DNA from: G020348385 sp964410125
Lineage (GTDB): Bacteria > Acidobacteriota > Aminicenantia > Aminicenantales > Aminicenantaceae
Assembly: GCA_964410125.1 (NCBI GenBank)
Contig: CAYPGQ010000011.1
Location: forward strand, 14,944 to 78,943
Length of the DNA stretch: 64,000 bases
Direction of reading: 5' to 3'
The notes beneath the pieces were generated by a model, which was given only the letters and a program-made list of their open reading frames with translations, did not search any database and was not told the origin of the DNA. Below are positions 48,772-58,867 of this stretch, piece by piece. How positions within the stretch are numbered: position 1 is the stretch's first letter; each line of letters starts with the position of its first letter. The position numbers were made by a program, and so were the translations under genes.

Positions 48772-51700
48772 AGATCGTTAAATTTTCCATCAACCGTCCG
48801 GTGACCGTTTTTATGTTCACCATTGCCGCGATTATCTTCGGATTTATTTCCTATTCGAAACTCAACCTGAATCTTTTGCCCAAAATCTCCTACCCCACCC
48901 TTACCATCAAAACCGAATATCCCGGCACCGCCCCTTCTGAAATCGAAAACATTATTTCCAAGCCGATCGAAGAAACCTGCGGGGTTGTGGACAATGTCGT
49001 ACGCATTTCCTCAGTCTCCCGGGCCGAGCTGTCTGAAGTTACGGTCGAATTCGCCTGGCACACAAACATGGATTTTGCCACCCTGAAACTCAGGGAGAAA
49101 CTGGATTTGCTTCGTTTGCCTGTCGGGGCCACCAAACCGGTCATTCTCCGGTATGATCCCAACCAGGAGCCCATCATGAAACTGGGGCTGACAGGCGACA
49201 CCGACCTGGGCCGTATCCGGTACATCGCCGAAAGAGAGGTTAAGCAGGCTCTGGAAAGTATCGAAGGAGTGGCGGCCTGCTCCATCTCGGGAGGCCTGGA
49301 AGATGAGATCCACATTGACATCGATGAGTTGCAGCTTAGCCTTCTCAATATCCCAATCACCACTGTGGCCAGCCGTCTTTCCCAGGAAAACGTAAACCTT
49401 TCTGCTGGGATCTTAAAGCAAAAGGACAGTCAGTTTTTAGTCCGCACTGTCAATCAATTTAAAACCGTCGAAGAAATAAAAGATATCATTATAGAAAAAC
49501 GGGGCGATGTCCAAATCACCCTGGGAAGCGTTGCGGACGTTTTCCGCGGCTACAAAGAACGCAAGGTCATCTCTCGCATTAACGGCCGGGAATGCATCGA
49601 AGCCGCCATCTACAGAGCAGCGGATGCCAACACCGTATTTGTGGCTAATGCAGTCACGGAAAAGCTGGCAACGGTCCAAAACACCATCCTTAGGCCTCGC
49701 AATATGGAATATATGGTCATCACCAACCAATCGAAATTTATAAAAAACACGATCCATGAGGTGAAACAGACCGCCATCATCGGCGGCATTTTGGCCATTA
49801 TGGTCCTCCTGTATTTTTTAAAAAACCTGCGCAGTACCTTGATCATCGGGGCCGCCATACCCATCTCTGTTGTCATCACATTTTTTCTGATGTATTCCTC
49901 CAATATCTCCTTGAATATCATCTCCCTAGGAGGTCTAGCCCTAGGGATAGGAATGCTGGTGGACAACTCCATTGTGGTGTTGGAGTCTATCCAACGTTAC
50001 AAGGAGAAGGGAGTGGGATTGTACAAGTCTGCCTTGGAGGGCACATCCGAAGTGGCCGGTGCTGTGACCGCGTCCACATTCACCACGGTGGCCGTGTTTT
50101 TTCCGATCGTGTTCGTCGAAGGAATCGCCGGACAGCTGTTCAAAGACATGGCTCTGACAGTGACCTATTCTCTATTGGCGTCCCTGGTCGTTTCGCTCAC
50201 ACTTGTCCCTATGCTCAATGCGGTCATGCGCCGGGAAAACGCTAAGGAAAGGTTAAGCCGAGTGCTGAAGATCGTGTTCAAGCCTCTGGATAAGTTGTAT
50301 GACCAATTCTATAATTCTTACAAAAAAGTCCAGGATACAACGTTTAAACGCCGAAAAATCATTATCGTTGCTGTTCTCGTATTGTTCGCTGCTGCGATCT
50401 TCATGATCCGATTTATGGGCCAGGAACTAATCCCTGTCATCTCCCAAGGAGAATTCCATATCAATGTTGAGTTCCAACCCGGAACCTCCCTCAAAGAGAA
50501 TGCCGCTATCATTTCGGATATCTCCGATACTCTGAAAAATTATGATGAAATAGACAGCGTATATGAGCTTATCGGAAAAGGTTCCCGGGCAGGTATATCC
50601 TTCCAGGAAGAGAGGGAAAACCTATCCGAATTCACCCTCCGTCTAAAACCCGGCATTTTGGGAACAAAGGAAAACCGGATCATGGACCGGGTCAGAGCCG
50701 ACATGGAAAAATTTCCCACCACAAAAGTCAAGGTCTATAAGCCTCGATTGTTCTCGTTCAAGGCGCCACTCGAAGTCGTTGTATCTGGGAACAATCTTGA
50801 TCTGATCAAGGGAGTCTCTGATGAACTCCTGGAAAAGATACGGGGAATAGAAGGGATCATCGACGTGAAGTCGAGCATGGAAGAAGGATATCCGGAAGTC
50901 CAGATCATTTTTAACAGAGCTGTTCTGGCCTCCCAAGACATGACCATCAACTCGGTAGGTTCCCAGATCAGAAACAAGATCGAAGGCGAGGTCGCCACGC
51001 GATTTATCGAAAGCGACAGGGAAATCGATATCCGAGTTCGCCTGTCAGAAGATTCCCGCGACCGGGTGGATAAAATCGAGAGGATCAATATCCGCAACGG
51101 CCTGGGTGTAATGGTGCCTCTGAAAGCCCTGGCTCAAATCCAGATCAAGGAAGGACCGGCAGAGATCCGGCGGATTCTTCAGCAAAAATCTGCGGTCATC
51201 ACCGGGAATATCGCAGGGATCTCTTTGGACGAGGCCAAGGAAAAGATCATGATGGCTATAGCTTCCACGGACACCGGGCCAGAAGTTGCGATCAACATGG
51301 CCGGACAGAGCATGGAACAGGATGTGGCCTTTACTTCGATGATCTTTGCCATTTTTCTGGCCGTATTTCTGGTCTATCTGGTCATGGCTTCCCAGTTCGA
51401 ATCCTTTAAAAAGCCCTTTATCATCATGTTTACCATTCCTCTTGGTATCATCGGCGTTGTGATCGTCGGACTTATAGCCAGCATGTCCATCAACGTGATC
51501 GTGTTGATCGGATTGATCATTCTCTCCGGCATCATCGTGAATAACGCTATTGTTCTAGTAGACTACATCGGGCAGTTACAGAAACAAGGAATGCCCAAGG
51601 TGGAAGCCATCAAAACAGCAGCTCAGGTAAGGTGGCGGCCGATCCTGATGACAACGATCACGACAGTGTTGGGACTTACCCCAATGGCACTGGATTTCAA

Positions 51701-51914
51701 CGAGGGATTCGAAATCCGCATCCCGTTAGCCCTGACATTGATCGGGGGCTTGATCTTCGGAACTTTTTTAACCCTGATCTTTATCCCGCTGGTCTACAAT
51801 TATGTGGTTAAAGATCCCACAGAAGCCGAGGAAAAAGAAAGCCGGTTGATGCGCTTTCTAAAAAGCATCAAAATGGGCTCCTCTTTAGATAAGGCCAAAA
51901 CGAGTAAGCAATGA
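48768..51914 (+). CDS. RND efflux pump, inner-membrane permease 1
   Basis: 1048 residues, the usual length. It begins MKIVKFSINRPVTVFMFTIAAII with TM1, followed by the porter domain (YPGTAPSEIENIISKPIEE, VRISSVSRAELSEVTVEF). TM4 carries GMLVDNSIVVLESI, keeping the first of the two proton-relay Asp residues known from AcrB but with Asn in the second place. A second porter half and a second TM bundle (IILSGIIVNNAIVLVDYI) follow. It belongs to the multidrug (HAE/AcrB-like) group. It overlaps both neighbours by four bases, so the operon is tightly coupled. Confidence 0.95.
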   Translation: MKIVKFSINRPVTVFMFTIAAIIFGFISYSKLNLNLLPKISYPTLTIKTEYPGTAPSEIENIISKPIEETCGVVDNVVRISSVSRAELSEVTVEFAWHTNMDFATLKLREKLDLLRLPVGATKPVILRYDPNQEPIMKLGLTGDTDLGRIRYIAEREVKQALESIEGVAACSISGGLEDEIHIDIDELQLSLLNIPITTVASRLSQENVNLSAGILKQKDSQFLVRTVNQFKTVEEIKDIIIEKRGDVQITLGSVADVFRGYKERKVISRINGRECIEAAIYRAADANTVFVANAVTEKLATVQNTILRPRNMEYMVITNQSKFIKNTIHEVKQTAIIGGILAIMVLLYFLKNLRSTLIIGAAIPISVVITFFLMYSSNISLNIISLGGLALGIGMLVDNSIVVLESIQRYKEKGVGLYKSALEGTSEVAGAVTASTFTTVAVFFPIVFVEGIAGQLFKDMALTVTYSLLASLVVSLTLVPMLNAVMRRENAKERLSRVLKIVFKPLDKLYDQFYNSYKKVQDTTFKRRKIIIVAVLVLFAAAIFMIRFMGQELIPVISQGEFHINVEFQPGTSLKENAAIISDISDTLKNYDEIDSVYELIGKGSRAGISFQEERENLSEFTLRLKPGILGTKENRIMDRVRADMEKFPTTKVKVYKPRLFSFKAPLEVVVSGNNLDLIKGVSDELLEKIRGIEGIIDVKSSMEEGYPEVQIIFNRAVLASQDMTINSVGSQIRNKIEGEVATRFIESDREIDIRVRLSEDSRDRVDKIERINIRNGLGVMVPLKALAQIQIKEGPAEIRRILQQKSAVITGNIAGISLDEAKEKIMMAIASTDTGPEVAINMAGQSMEQDVAFTSMIFAIFLAVFLVYLVMASQFESFKKPFIIMFTIPLGIIGVVIVGLIASMSINVIVLIGLIILSGIIVNNAIVLVDYIGQLQKQGMPKVEAIKTAAQVRWRPILMTTITTVLGLTPMALDFNEGFEIRIPLALTLIGGLIFGTFLTLIFIPLVYNYVVKDPTEAEEKESRLMRFLKSIKMGSSLDKAKTSKQ

Positions 51915-54900
51915 ATTTACCAGAATTTTCCATACGCAAGCCAGTTTCCGTCATCGTGGCCATGCTTATTTTTATCACCATAGGGGTAATCTCCATCCTT
52001 AAACTTCCTTTGGAGATGATGCCCGACACGTCCTTTCCGGGCCTGATGGTGCAGATACCTTACCCCTCCTCTTCCCCTGAAGAAGTGGAACGCACCATCA
52101 CGCGACCTCTGGAGGATATCCTGGCCACTATCAACAATCTGGAGAGTTTTAGTTCTACCTCCTCTGCATCGTCCAGCTTTATCCACATGCAATTCCACGG
52201 GGGCACTAATATGGACCTGGCCACGATGGAGATTCGAGACCGTATCGACCAAATGCGGGATCAGTTACCGGATGATATCGAAAACATCAACATCCGCCGT
52301 TTTTCCATGAACGACAGGCCCGTGATCAATTTCAGTGTGGCTTTGCCTGGAGATCTGGACAACCTGTATCATTGGTCGGAAAATTACATCACCCAGCAGT
52401 TGGAACGCATCCAGGGTGTGGCCAATGTGGATATCCGGGGCATCCGCAACAAAGTTCTGACAGTTTATCTTAAGCCCGAGGTTTTCTATTCCTCTTCTAT
52501 CCGCATAAACGACCTGATCGACACCATAAGGAACAACAACATCAACATTTCAGCCGGGTATGTGGAAGAAGGACCGATGAGGTATGTGGCACGTATTCCG
52601 GGTGAATTGAAAATCTTGGAGGAAGTCAAAAACCTCCCTGTCAGCAACAAAGGATTGACAATTGCTGACGTGGCCCGCGTGACATACGATTATCCTATCA
52701 AAGAAGAATTCAATCGATTGGACGGAAATGAAACAGTCCGTTTTCAGATCTATCGGGCATCCAACGCCAACATCGTTGACGTATGCAACAAGGTCAAAAC
52801 CACGATGGCGCAGATCAAGGAGACAGAGCCATCCCTCCAAAATATGACCACTATCTTTTACCGCGACCAATCTGAGGACATCCTCAAGAGCCTGCGAGAC
52901 CTGACTATTTCAGGAGTCGTCGGAGGCCTCTTGGCCGTAATTGTCCTGCTGTTTTTCCTGCGAAAATTCCGGTCAACCATCATCATCGCCATCGCAATCC
53001 CAATGGCCATGGTGTTCACCTTTAGTTTCATGTATTTGTACCGCACAATCTTTCGTGCCGGCATAACTATCAATATCATATCTCTCAGCGGATTGATGAT
53101 GGCGGTGGGCATGTTGGTGGATAACTCCGTTGTGGTCCTGGAGAATATCTTCCGTCTGCGGCAGGAGAAAAACTTACCTCCGCTGAAGGCTTCCATACAG
53201 GGGGCCAGTGAAGTGGCCATGGCTGTCTCGGCATCTACTTTGACAACATTGGTCGTGTTTATCTCGCTCGGATTTATGTCACAGTCGGGATTCGGACGTT
53301 TCTTACAAGACTTTGCTCTGACCATTTCCCTTGCATTGATAGCCTCTCTGATCGTTGCCCTCACATTCATCCCTCTGGCAGGAAGCCGCCTTCTTTCGGG
53401 AAAAGCCAGAGAAAAAGCACGTTGGTTGGTTAAACTGACTAGCTTTTACGAACTTATCATCAGTTTCACGATCAAAAACTGGAAAACCAAACTCCTCGTT
53501 GTCGGACTGGCCATAGGAATTTTCTTCACCTCATTCCAGATCCTCAAAAGCATCGAACGAGAGTTTATGCCCAGTAGCGATGAACGGGAGATTAACCTAT
53601 CGGTCTATATGCCAAGAAGTTTTACTTTGGAACAGATGAAGGCCTTATTCCAGAATTACGAAAAAATTCTTTTTGCCAACAAACAGGAACTGGCCATCGA
53701 CCATATGACCACCGAATTCGGTGTGAGGAGGATGCGGCAAGGGCGCTTCAGCGGAAGGCTTGAACTGAACCTGAAAGAGGAAGGCCCAACAGTAACCGAG
53801 ATCAAAGAAAGACTCAAAGAATTACTGCCTAGGCAAGCCGGGATCCAGTACGAATACGCTCAGCGGTTCGGCCGCGGCGGGCATTTCCGCGGAATCGGTG
53901 TGGAGCTTATCGGCCTGGACTACACCAAACTGACCGAACTGGCCCCTATGGTGATCGAAAAGCTCCAGACAATCGAGAATGTGGAGGATATCACCAGTGA
54001 CCTGGAGGGAGGAGACACACAGATAATGGTCGAGGTGGACCGCAAAAAAGCGGAAAGCTCGGGAGTGAGCAGCCGGATGGTGGCCCAGACTATTTCTTCC
54101 TCCATCTCGGAAAGGCCGATCGGCAAGTTTAAAACGGAAAATCGGGAAATTGACATCATCTTAAAAATCCAGGGAGAAGACGGTTTTTCAGAGGAAGACC
54201 TCCGAAACATCAGCCTGCCGACCCAGTCCCAACGGATTCCCATCTCCGCCATCTCGAATATTACCTATCGGGCCGGATCGACATCGATCCGCAAAGAAAA
54301 CAAAATGTCCAAATTGATCATCAGAATCAACACCAAACAAGAGGGGATGATGGCTATATCCGACGACGTCCGCAATATCATGAGCACCATCCAATTCCCT
54401 GACGGCTACTCATGGAGCCTGGGATCCGGGTGGCGACGATTCCAGGAATCCCAAGGGGAATCCAACATGGCGATCATACTTGCCCTGATCTTCATCTACA
54501 TCATCATGGCATCGCTTTTTGAGTCGTTCGTGCATCCCTTTACGATCTTGCTGACCGTACCGTTGGCTCTGTTCGGGGTGGCCATGATTTTTTCCATCAC
54601 TGGCATTACCCTGAATACAACTTCATATTTGGGCCTTTTGGTTCTTTTCGGGATCGTAGTGAACAACGGGATCATTCTGATCGACCATATCCGCACGCTG
54701 CGGAAATCCGGATTGGAAAAGACGGCGGCTATCATTCAGGGAGGCAAAGACCGGATGCGGCCGATCATCATGACAGCCATCACCACCATTTTTGGCGTTT
54801 TGCCGCTGGCCCTCCCCTTTCTGCTGCCTCAGTTATTCGAAGCAGCGGGACGGCGCTCACAGATGTGGGCACCGATTTCTATTGCCATCATCGGCGGATT

Positions 54901-55015
54901 GACCACATCCACATTATTCACATTGATCTTTTTGCCCACACTTTACTCCATTTCGGATTCTGTCACCACCAAGCTCAAATCCCTGTTCGGCTTCAAAAAA
55001 GTCAACAGCTTCTAA
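51911..55015 (+). CDS. RND efflux pump, inner-membrane permease 2
   Basis: 1034 residues, starting with ATGA overlap and MNLPEFSIRKPVSVIVAMLIFITIG. It is clearly different from the preceding pump, not a recent duplicate. The porter domains, TM4 motif GMLVDNSVVVLENIFRL (again Asp-Asn) and C-terminal bundle (VLFGIVVNNGIILIDHI) are complete. Two unlike pumps behind one adaptor recall MdtBC, which works as a mixed trimer; the same may hold here (inference). The operon ends at a REP-like palindrome in the convergent gap with the S9 peptidase gene. Confidence 0.95.
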   Translation: MNLPEFSIRKPVSVIVAMLIFITIGVISILKLPLEMMPDTSFPGLMVQIPYPSSSPEEVERTITRPLEDILATINNLESFSSTSSASSSFIHMQFHGGTNMDLATMEIRDRIDQMRDQLPDDIENINIRRFSMNDRPVINFSVALPGDLDNLYHWSENYITQQLERIQGVANVDIRGIRNKVLTVYLKPEVFYSSSIRINDLIDTIRNNNINISAGYVEEGPMRYVARIPGELKILEEVKNLPVSNKGLTIADVARVTYDYPIKEEFNRLDGNETVRFQIYRASNANIVDVCNKVKTTMAQIKETEPSLQNMTTIFYRDQSEDILKSLRDLTISGVVGGLLAVIVLLFFLRKFRSTIIIAIAIPMAMVFTFSFMYLYRTIFRAGITINIISLSGLMMAVGMLVDNSVVVLENIFRLRQEKNLPPLKASIQGASEVAMAVSASTLTTLVVFISLGFMSQSGFGRFLQDFALTISLALIASLIVALTFIPLAGSRLLSGKAREKARWLVKLTSFYELIISFTIKNWKTKLLVVGLAIGIFFTSFQILKSIEREFMPSSDEREINLSVYMPRSFTLEQMKALFQNYEKILFANKQELAIDHMTTEFGVRRMRQGRFSGRLELNLKEEGPTVTEIKERLKELLPRQAGIQYEYAQRFGRGGHFRGIGVELIGLDYTKLTELAPMVIEKLQTIENVEDITSDLEGGDTQIMVEVDRKKAESSGVSSRMVAQTISSSISERPIGKFKTENREIDIILKIQGEDGFSEEDLRNISLPTQSQRIPISAISNITYRAGSTSIRKENKMSKLIIRINTKQEGMMAISDDVRNIMSTIQFPDGYSWSLGSGWRRFQESQGESNMAIILALIFIYIIMASLFESFVHPFTILLTVPLALFGVAMIFSITGITLNTTSYLGLLVLFGIVVNNGIILIDHIRTLRKSGLEKTAAIIQGGKDRMRPIIMTAITTIFGVLPLALPFLLPQLFEAAGRRSQMWAPISIAIIGGLTTSTLFTLIFLPTLYSISDSVTTKLKSLFGFKKVNSF

Positions 55016-55019
55016 TTAT

Positions 55020-55085
55020 AATTTGGTGACGGGATACCTGATTCCTTAATTATAATTAGGTAATCAAGTATCCCGTCACGAAATT
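55020..55085 (+). repeat. REP-like palindrome (copy 2), possible bidirectional terminator
   Basis: Arms GTGACGGGATACCTGATT (from 55026) and AATCAAGTATCCCGTCAC (to 55079), nearly perfect, with AATTT/AAATT flanks extending it to 55020-55085. It shares its arm sequence with 36600-36727. Its place between two convergent genes suits transcription termination. Confidence 0.78.
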
Positions 55086-55105
55086 ATACGGTACCTGGCC
55101 CCAAA

Positions 55106-57403
55106 TTAATTATTTTCGGCGGGAGTGATTTTGTAGGCCAGGGGGTCGACACCGTGCAGATGTTTCACGAAGTAATCCCATCTTTTCCGGGTGACATAAT
55201 CGCTGTATACACCTCTATAGCCATGACGATTCGGCGGCACGATGATGAGATCGAAATCCTTGTTGTTTTTGATCAAAGCATCGACTAAACGGATGGTGGA
55301 AGCGGGATTCACATTATCGTCCATCGCGCCGTGAACAAGAAGCAATTTCCCTTCCAGTTTGCCAGCACTGGTGATGTTAGACTGCTCTTCGTAGAATTCT
55401 CCCATAGGATATCCCATGTACTGTTCTGGCCACCAGGCCTTGGCCATCCGGTGGTCATGGTTTCCGGCAGAGGATACGCCGACTTTGTAAAAATCCGGCC
55501 ACTGCAACATGGCCCGGACCGTGTCATATCCGCCCGCTGAATGGCCGTAAATCCCCACTCTATCGATATCGATGTAAGGGTATTTTTCGGCCAACTGCTG
55601 AATCGCCGGTATATGATCTTCACAACCACGCCCCAAGTTTCTGTAGGAAAAATCATGGAATGTCTTCGAGCGTTTGGCTGTCCCCCGTCCATCCACTGTG
55701 ATGACGATAAATCCCAGTTCTGCCAAAGAATTGGCTGAGCTCATCACAGCCCGTCGGAAGGTTTTTGGCGTCGTTATTCCATGAGGTCCTGTATAGCACT
55801 GATCGATGACAGAATATTTCTTCGAGGGATCGAAATCGGTCGGTCTCCAAATTACGCCAAAGATATCCGTCTCCCCGTCTGCCGCCTTCACACAGAAGGG
55901 TTCCGGATATGTCCATCCCCTATCCAAAATATCCTGAACATCGGCCTCTTCCAGTTCCATCACTATTGCCCCATCCTCCAAGTTTCGCAATACAGATTTG
56001 GTGGGCAAATCCGCTCTTGAGAAGTTGTTGACAAAATAAGATTTATCCGGTGCAACAGATATATCATGGTACGCCTGCTCGGGAGTCAGGTTTTGGAGAG
56101 ATGATCCGTCGAGATCAACACGATACAGATGGACCAGGTAGGGGTCTTCGCCTTTCTCTTTCCCAACAGCTGTGAAATAAACCACTTCCTTCTCTTCATC
56201 CACATACTCAATATCCAACACAACAAATTCTCCCTCGGTCAGTTGATTTTCAAGCTGAGCGGTTTTCCAGTCGTACAAGTAAAGATGATTCCATCCATCC
56301 CTTTCTGAGGTCATCAGCAACTTTCCTAACTTCGGGAGCACTTTATATCCGGAGAGCTCGGTCCCCACACAGGTCTCGTTTTCGTCTCGAGCGACAATTC
56401 TCACTTGCCCGGTTTCTGCGTTGATTTCGTAAACGTTCAATCCCTTGTACCCTCGATCGAATATCCTGGCATAAAGCCTCTGACTGTCTTCGAACCATTC
56501 GAAATTATGGTGGACAAAATGCGGGATGGGAGGAATATCCACGACGACTTCTTTTTTCTTTGCGATGTCAAAAATCACAGGGACGAGATAAGGGATGTTT
56601 TCATCTCCGGGTGAGGCCCTATAATAAGAATAAAGCTTAGCACGGTAGCCCTCCTCGACAGAATTCAGCAGGTACATCTTCCGCGCCATGCGAAGGTCCA
56701 GGATCTGTGTGAAAATCTGTTTCGAATCCGGAGACCATTCGGCCCTGAAATTGGGAGACCTCTTGCCGTTCTCTCCTTCGATCAGGTTATACCAGTCGAG
56801 GCCAGAGGCATACTCGTATAAAGGTTTGCCTGAGCGGCTGAGCATGATTTCTTTCCCAATTTTGGTGGAGCGGATGAACAGATTGTGGTCTTTCGCAAAG
56901 GCAACATATTTTCCATCCGGCGATTTCTCTTCAAGCTTTTTTTCCGGTTCTTCTTTCTCTCTGGAGGTGATCTCATAAGTTTCCAAGTCCACAACCCATA
57001 TCTTTTTTTCCGCTTCAAACTCAATCTTTTTGCGGTCTTTATCCACGAACTTGAACGAATCAAACGGCAGCTCCCCTGCGCCATAGGATTTTTCTGTCTT
57101 TTCAGAAAGTGCTCGGGCCAACTTTTCGTGGTCAAATGCGGGATTTTTTTGCTTTTTATCTGGATCAACAATCAAAAAGCGTTTTCCCTCCCTCGTATTG
57201 ATCCTGTACCAAAAGGCGTGGCCTTCTTCAATCCATCGCGGGGAGACTTCCAGTCCATAGGCTAAGTCCTGGATGTTTCGGGAAAAGAAGCTTTCCGCTC
57301 TTTGATAATCTTCTGCCGTAATGATAGTTTCCTGGCGAGTTTGACATGAACCGAGCAAGAGCAAACTCGCGAAAACACATACCATGCCTCTGTTGCATTT
57401 CAT
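55106..57403 (-). CDS. S9-family peptidase (DPP IV-like), lipoprotein
   Basis: 765 residues. Lipoprotein signal (LLLLGSC, Cys about 20). The first two thirds form the N-terminal propeller (SPDGKYVAFAKDHNLFI, RAEWSPDSKQIFTQILD, LMTSERDGWNHLYLYDW). The C-terminal alpha/beta hydrolase has IYGHSAGGYDTV (catalytic Ser), LLVHGAMDDNVNP (Asp) and PPNRHGYRG (His). This is the dipeptidyl peptidase IV/S9B layout, usually cleaving X-Pro or X-Ala dipeptides at the cell envelope. It is co-oriented with three beta-propeller genes upstream but has its own promoter. Confidence 0.94.
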   Translation of the reverse strand: MKCNRGMVCVFASLLLLGSCQTRQETIITAEDYQRAESFFSRNIQDLAYGLEVSPRWIEEGHAFWYRINTREGKRFLIVDPDKKQKNPAFDHEKLARALSEKTEKSYGAGELPFDSFKFVDKDRKKIEFEAEKKIWVVDLETYEITSREKEEPEKKLEEKSPDGKYVAFAKDHNLFIRSTKIGKEIMLSRSGKPLYEYASGLDWYNLIEGENGKRSPNFRAEWSPDSKQIFTQILDLRMARKMYLLNSVEEGYRAKLYSYYRASPGDENIPYLVPVIFDIAKKKEVVVDIPPIPHFVHHNFEWFEDSQRLYARIFDRGYKGLNVYEINAETGQVRIVARDENETCVGTELSGYKVLPKLGKLLMTSERDGWNHLYLYDWKTAQLENQLTEGEFVVLDIEYVDEEKEVVYFTAVGKEKGEDPYLVHLYRVDLDGSSLQNLTPEQAYHDISVAPDKSYFVNNFSRADLPTKSVLRNLEDGAIVMELEEADVQDILDRGWTYPEPFCVKAADGETDIFGVIWRPTDFDPSKKYSVIDQCYTGPHGITTPKTFRRAVMSSANSLAELGFIVITVDGRGTAKRSKTFHDFSYRNLGRGCEDHIPAIQQLAEKYPYIDIDRVGIYGHSAGGYDTVRAMLQWPDFYKVGVSSAGNHDHRMAKAWWPEQYMGYPMGEFYEEQSNITSAGKLEGKLLLVHGAMDDNVNPASTIRLVDALIKNNKDFDLIIVPPNRHGYRGVYSDYVTRKRWDYFVKHLHGVDPLAYKITPAENN

Positions 57404-57439
57404 GATCGTTCCTCCTTGTAAGGGATGGCTGAGTAAGTC

Positions 57440-57468
57440 TTTATATTCCAGACAAAACCAAATTGCAA
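57440..57468 (-). promoter_or_regulatory. sigma70-like promoter of S9 peptidase gene
   Basis: On the minus strand TTGCAA (57468-57463), 17 bases, TATAAA (57445-57440), 37 bases before the ATG, which has AAGGAGG upstream. Confidence 0.6.
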
Positions 57469-57558
57469 ATTGACATTCCCGGAAATGATCCTCCTGGTTA
57501 GGGAAGCCGATTGAGTTTAGAATCCACCGGCCGGACAGTCAGACCGGCTGAGTACTCA

Positions 57559-58653
57559 TTAATCTCGAAGGGAAGAATCCGTGATGCGGTACTTCACAAT
57601 CAGCGGGAGCTCTTCCTCGTCGCTCTCGGCAGAATACAGAAAACCGCCATCGATTTTTAGGATTCGGCCTTTTATGTTTATGTAAAAACTATCGAGAAAC
57701 TGCCCCTTCGTATCAAAGATATCGAATAAAAATCCTTTATCTTTGTCCTCTGTGGATGTTTTGATCCAGAGCTGGCCATTGTTATAAAACAATCCCATCA
57801 CATCTATATCGAATTTCTTTTTGGGCGCATCGTATTTCAAAATAAATTTTTTCTCGAACTCGCGCATTTCATGCTTTGCTCGAGCATATTTTCGTTTAAA
57901 CCGTGTTGTGATTTCACCAGTATTCAGATCCAAAACCTCAATAAGATATTCACGGGTGTGGCAGACAAAAAGCTTTCCATCTCCCATTGCCGCCTTAAAG
58001 GGATCCCAGTTCGAACCTCCGCCGCCTTGAGCTTGAGAAACATAAAATTCCTTGCTGAGAAATGTATAAAGGTCCTTTTCCTTTTGCCCATTCTTCGAGA
58101 GAAAAACGATGACATCCTTGACATCATAGATCTTGGACACTTTCCTTTCATAGGGGGTGTCTTTCCGCATGAACACAAGCCAATCCTCAAAAACACCTAT
58201 GAATTCATTGAGCTGGCCTGAGGTGATTTTAAACTCATTTTTAAAGCGGCCTTCAATATCCATCAAGATGATTTTTCTCTTCATGTAATCATAGACAAAT
58301 ACTTCTGGCTCATTCAGAGAAAATTCGTAAGCCGACTGGATCTCACCCGGCCCTTCCCCTTGTTTATACAGATCTTTTAGGAAAATCCCATCAGGTGAAA
58401 ACTTCAGAAGATGGGCTTTCTGGCCAGACATCCAGGAATCACAGATGTAGATATTTCCGGATTTGTCGATCTTAAGCTCCCTTGCTCCATTGTGATAGTA
58501 ATCCTCACCCTCGCCATCGATCCGGAACACTTGTTCGAGCTTCAAGACACGACCGGCATTTTTGTTTTGCGGCATCTTCGGATTTTCGATTATTTCCTGG
58601 GCATAAACAGCCGCTAAAATCATACAAAGCAAAACTGGGGCAAACCTCTTCAT
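57559..58653 (-). CDS. 6-bladed beta-propeller protein, exported
   Basis: 364 residues with a plain signal peptide (MKRFAPVLLCMILAAVYAQ) and no lipobox at the usual place, unlike its relatives. GAGGAGGGG precedes the ATG. Blades show LKIDKSGNIYICDSW, HLLKFSPDGIFLKDLYKQGEGPGEIQSAY and FDIFDTKGQFLDSFYI. The Gly-Gly-Gly-Ser loop (QAQGGGGSNWDPF) is unusual. Part of the minus-strand propeller group; ligand unknown. Two AT-rich palindromes lie 137-185 bases upstream. Confidence 0.88.
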   Translation of the reverse strand: MKRFAPVLLCMILAAVYAQEIIENPKMPQNKNAGRVLKLEQVFRIDGEGEDYYHNGARELKIDKSGNIYICDSWMSGQKAHLLKFSPDGIFLKDLYKQGEGPGEIQSAYEFSLNEPEVFVYDYMKRKIILMDIEGRFKNEFKITSGQLNEFIGVFEDWLVFMRKDTPYERKVSKIYDVKDVIVFLSKNGQKEKDLYTFLSKEFYVSQAQGGGGSNWDPFKAAMGDGKLFVCHTREYLIEVLDLNTGEITTRFKRKYARAKHEMREFEKKFILKYDAPKKKFDIDVMGLFYNNGQLWIKTSTEDKDKGFLFDIFDTKGQFLDSFYINIKGRILKIDGGFLYSAESDEEELPLIVKYRITDSSLRD

Positions 58654-58789
58654 CTCCCCTCCTCTTTGTTATTAAAAATCATCGAGTATTAGCTCTTCAT
58701 TATGTAAAACGCTGATTCCTTAAATCCGTTTTTTTATCGATGATATTGCAGGCCCTTACATGGTTAATCTGATTCATTCTTCCAAAAAT

Positions 58790-58838
58790 ACAATAACTTA
58801 TTGTTGTTTCCCATATATACAATATTTTATTATTGTAT
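58790..58838. promoter_or_regulatory. two palindromes sharing an ACAATA half-site
   Basis: ACAATAA-C-TTATTGT at 58790-58804 and ATACAATA-TTTTAT-TATTGTAT at 58817-58838. The shared half-site suggests one regulator binding twice. The rest of the gap 58654-58867 shows nothing else. Confidence 0.45.
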
Positions 58839-58867
58839 TAGGATAAATCAGAAGCCTCAAAGAGCAC

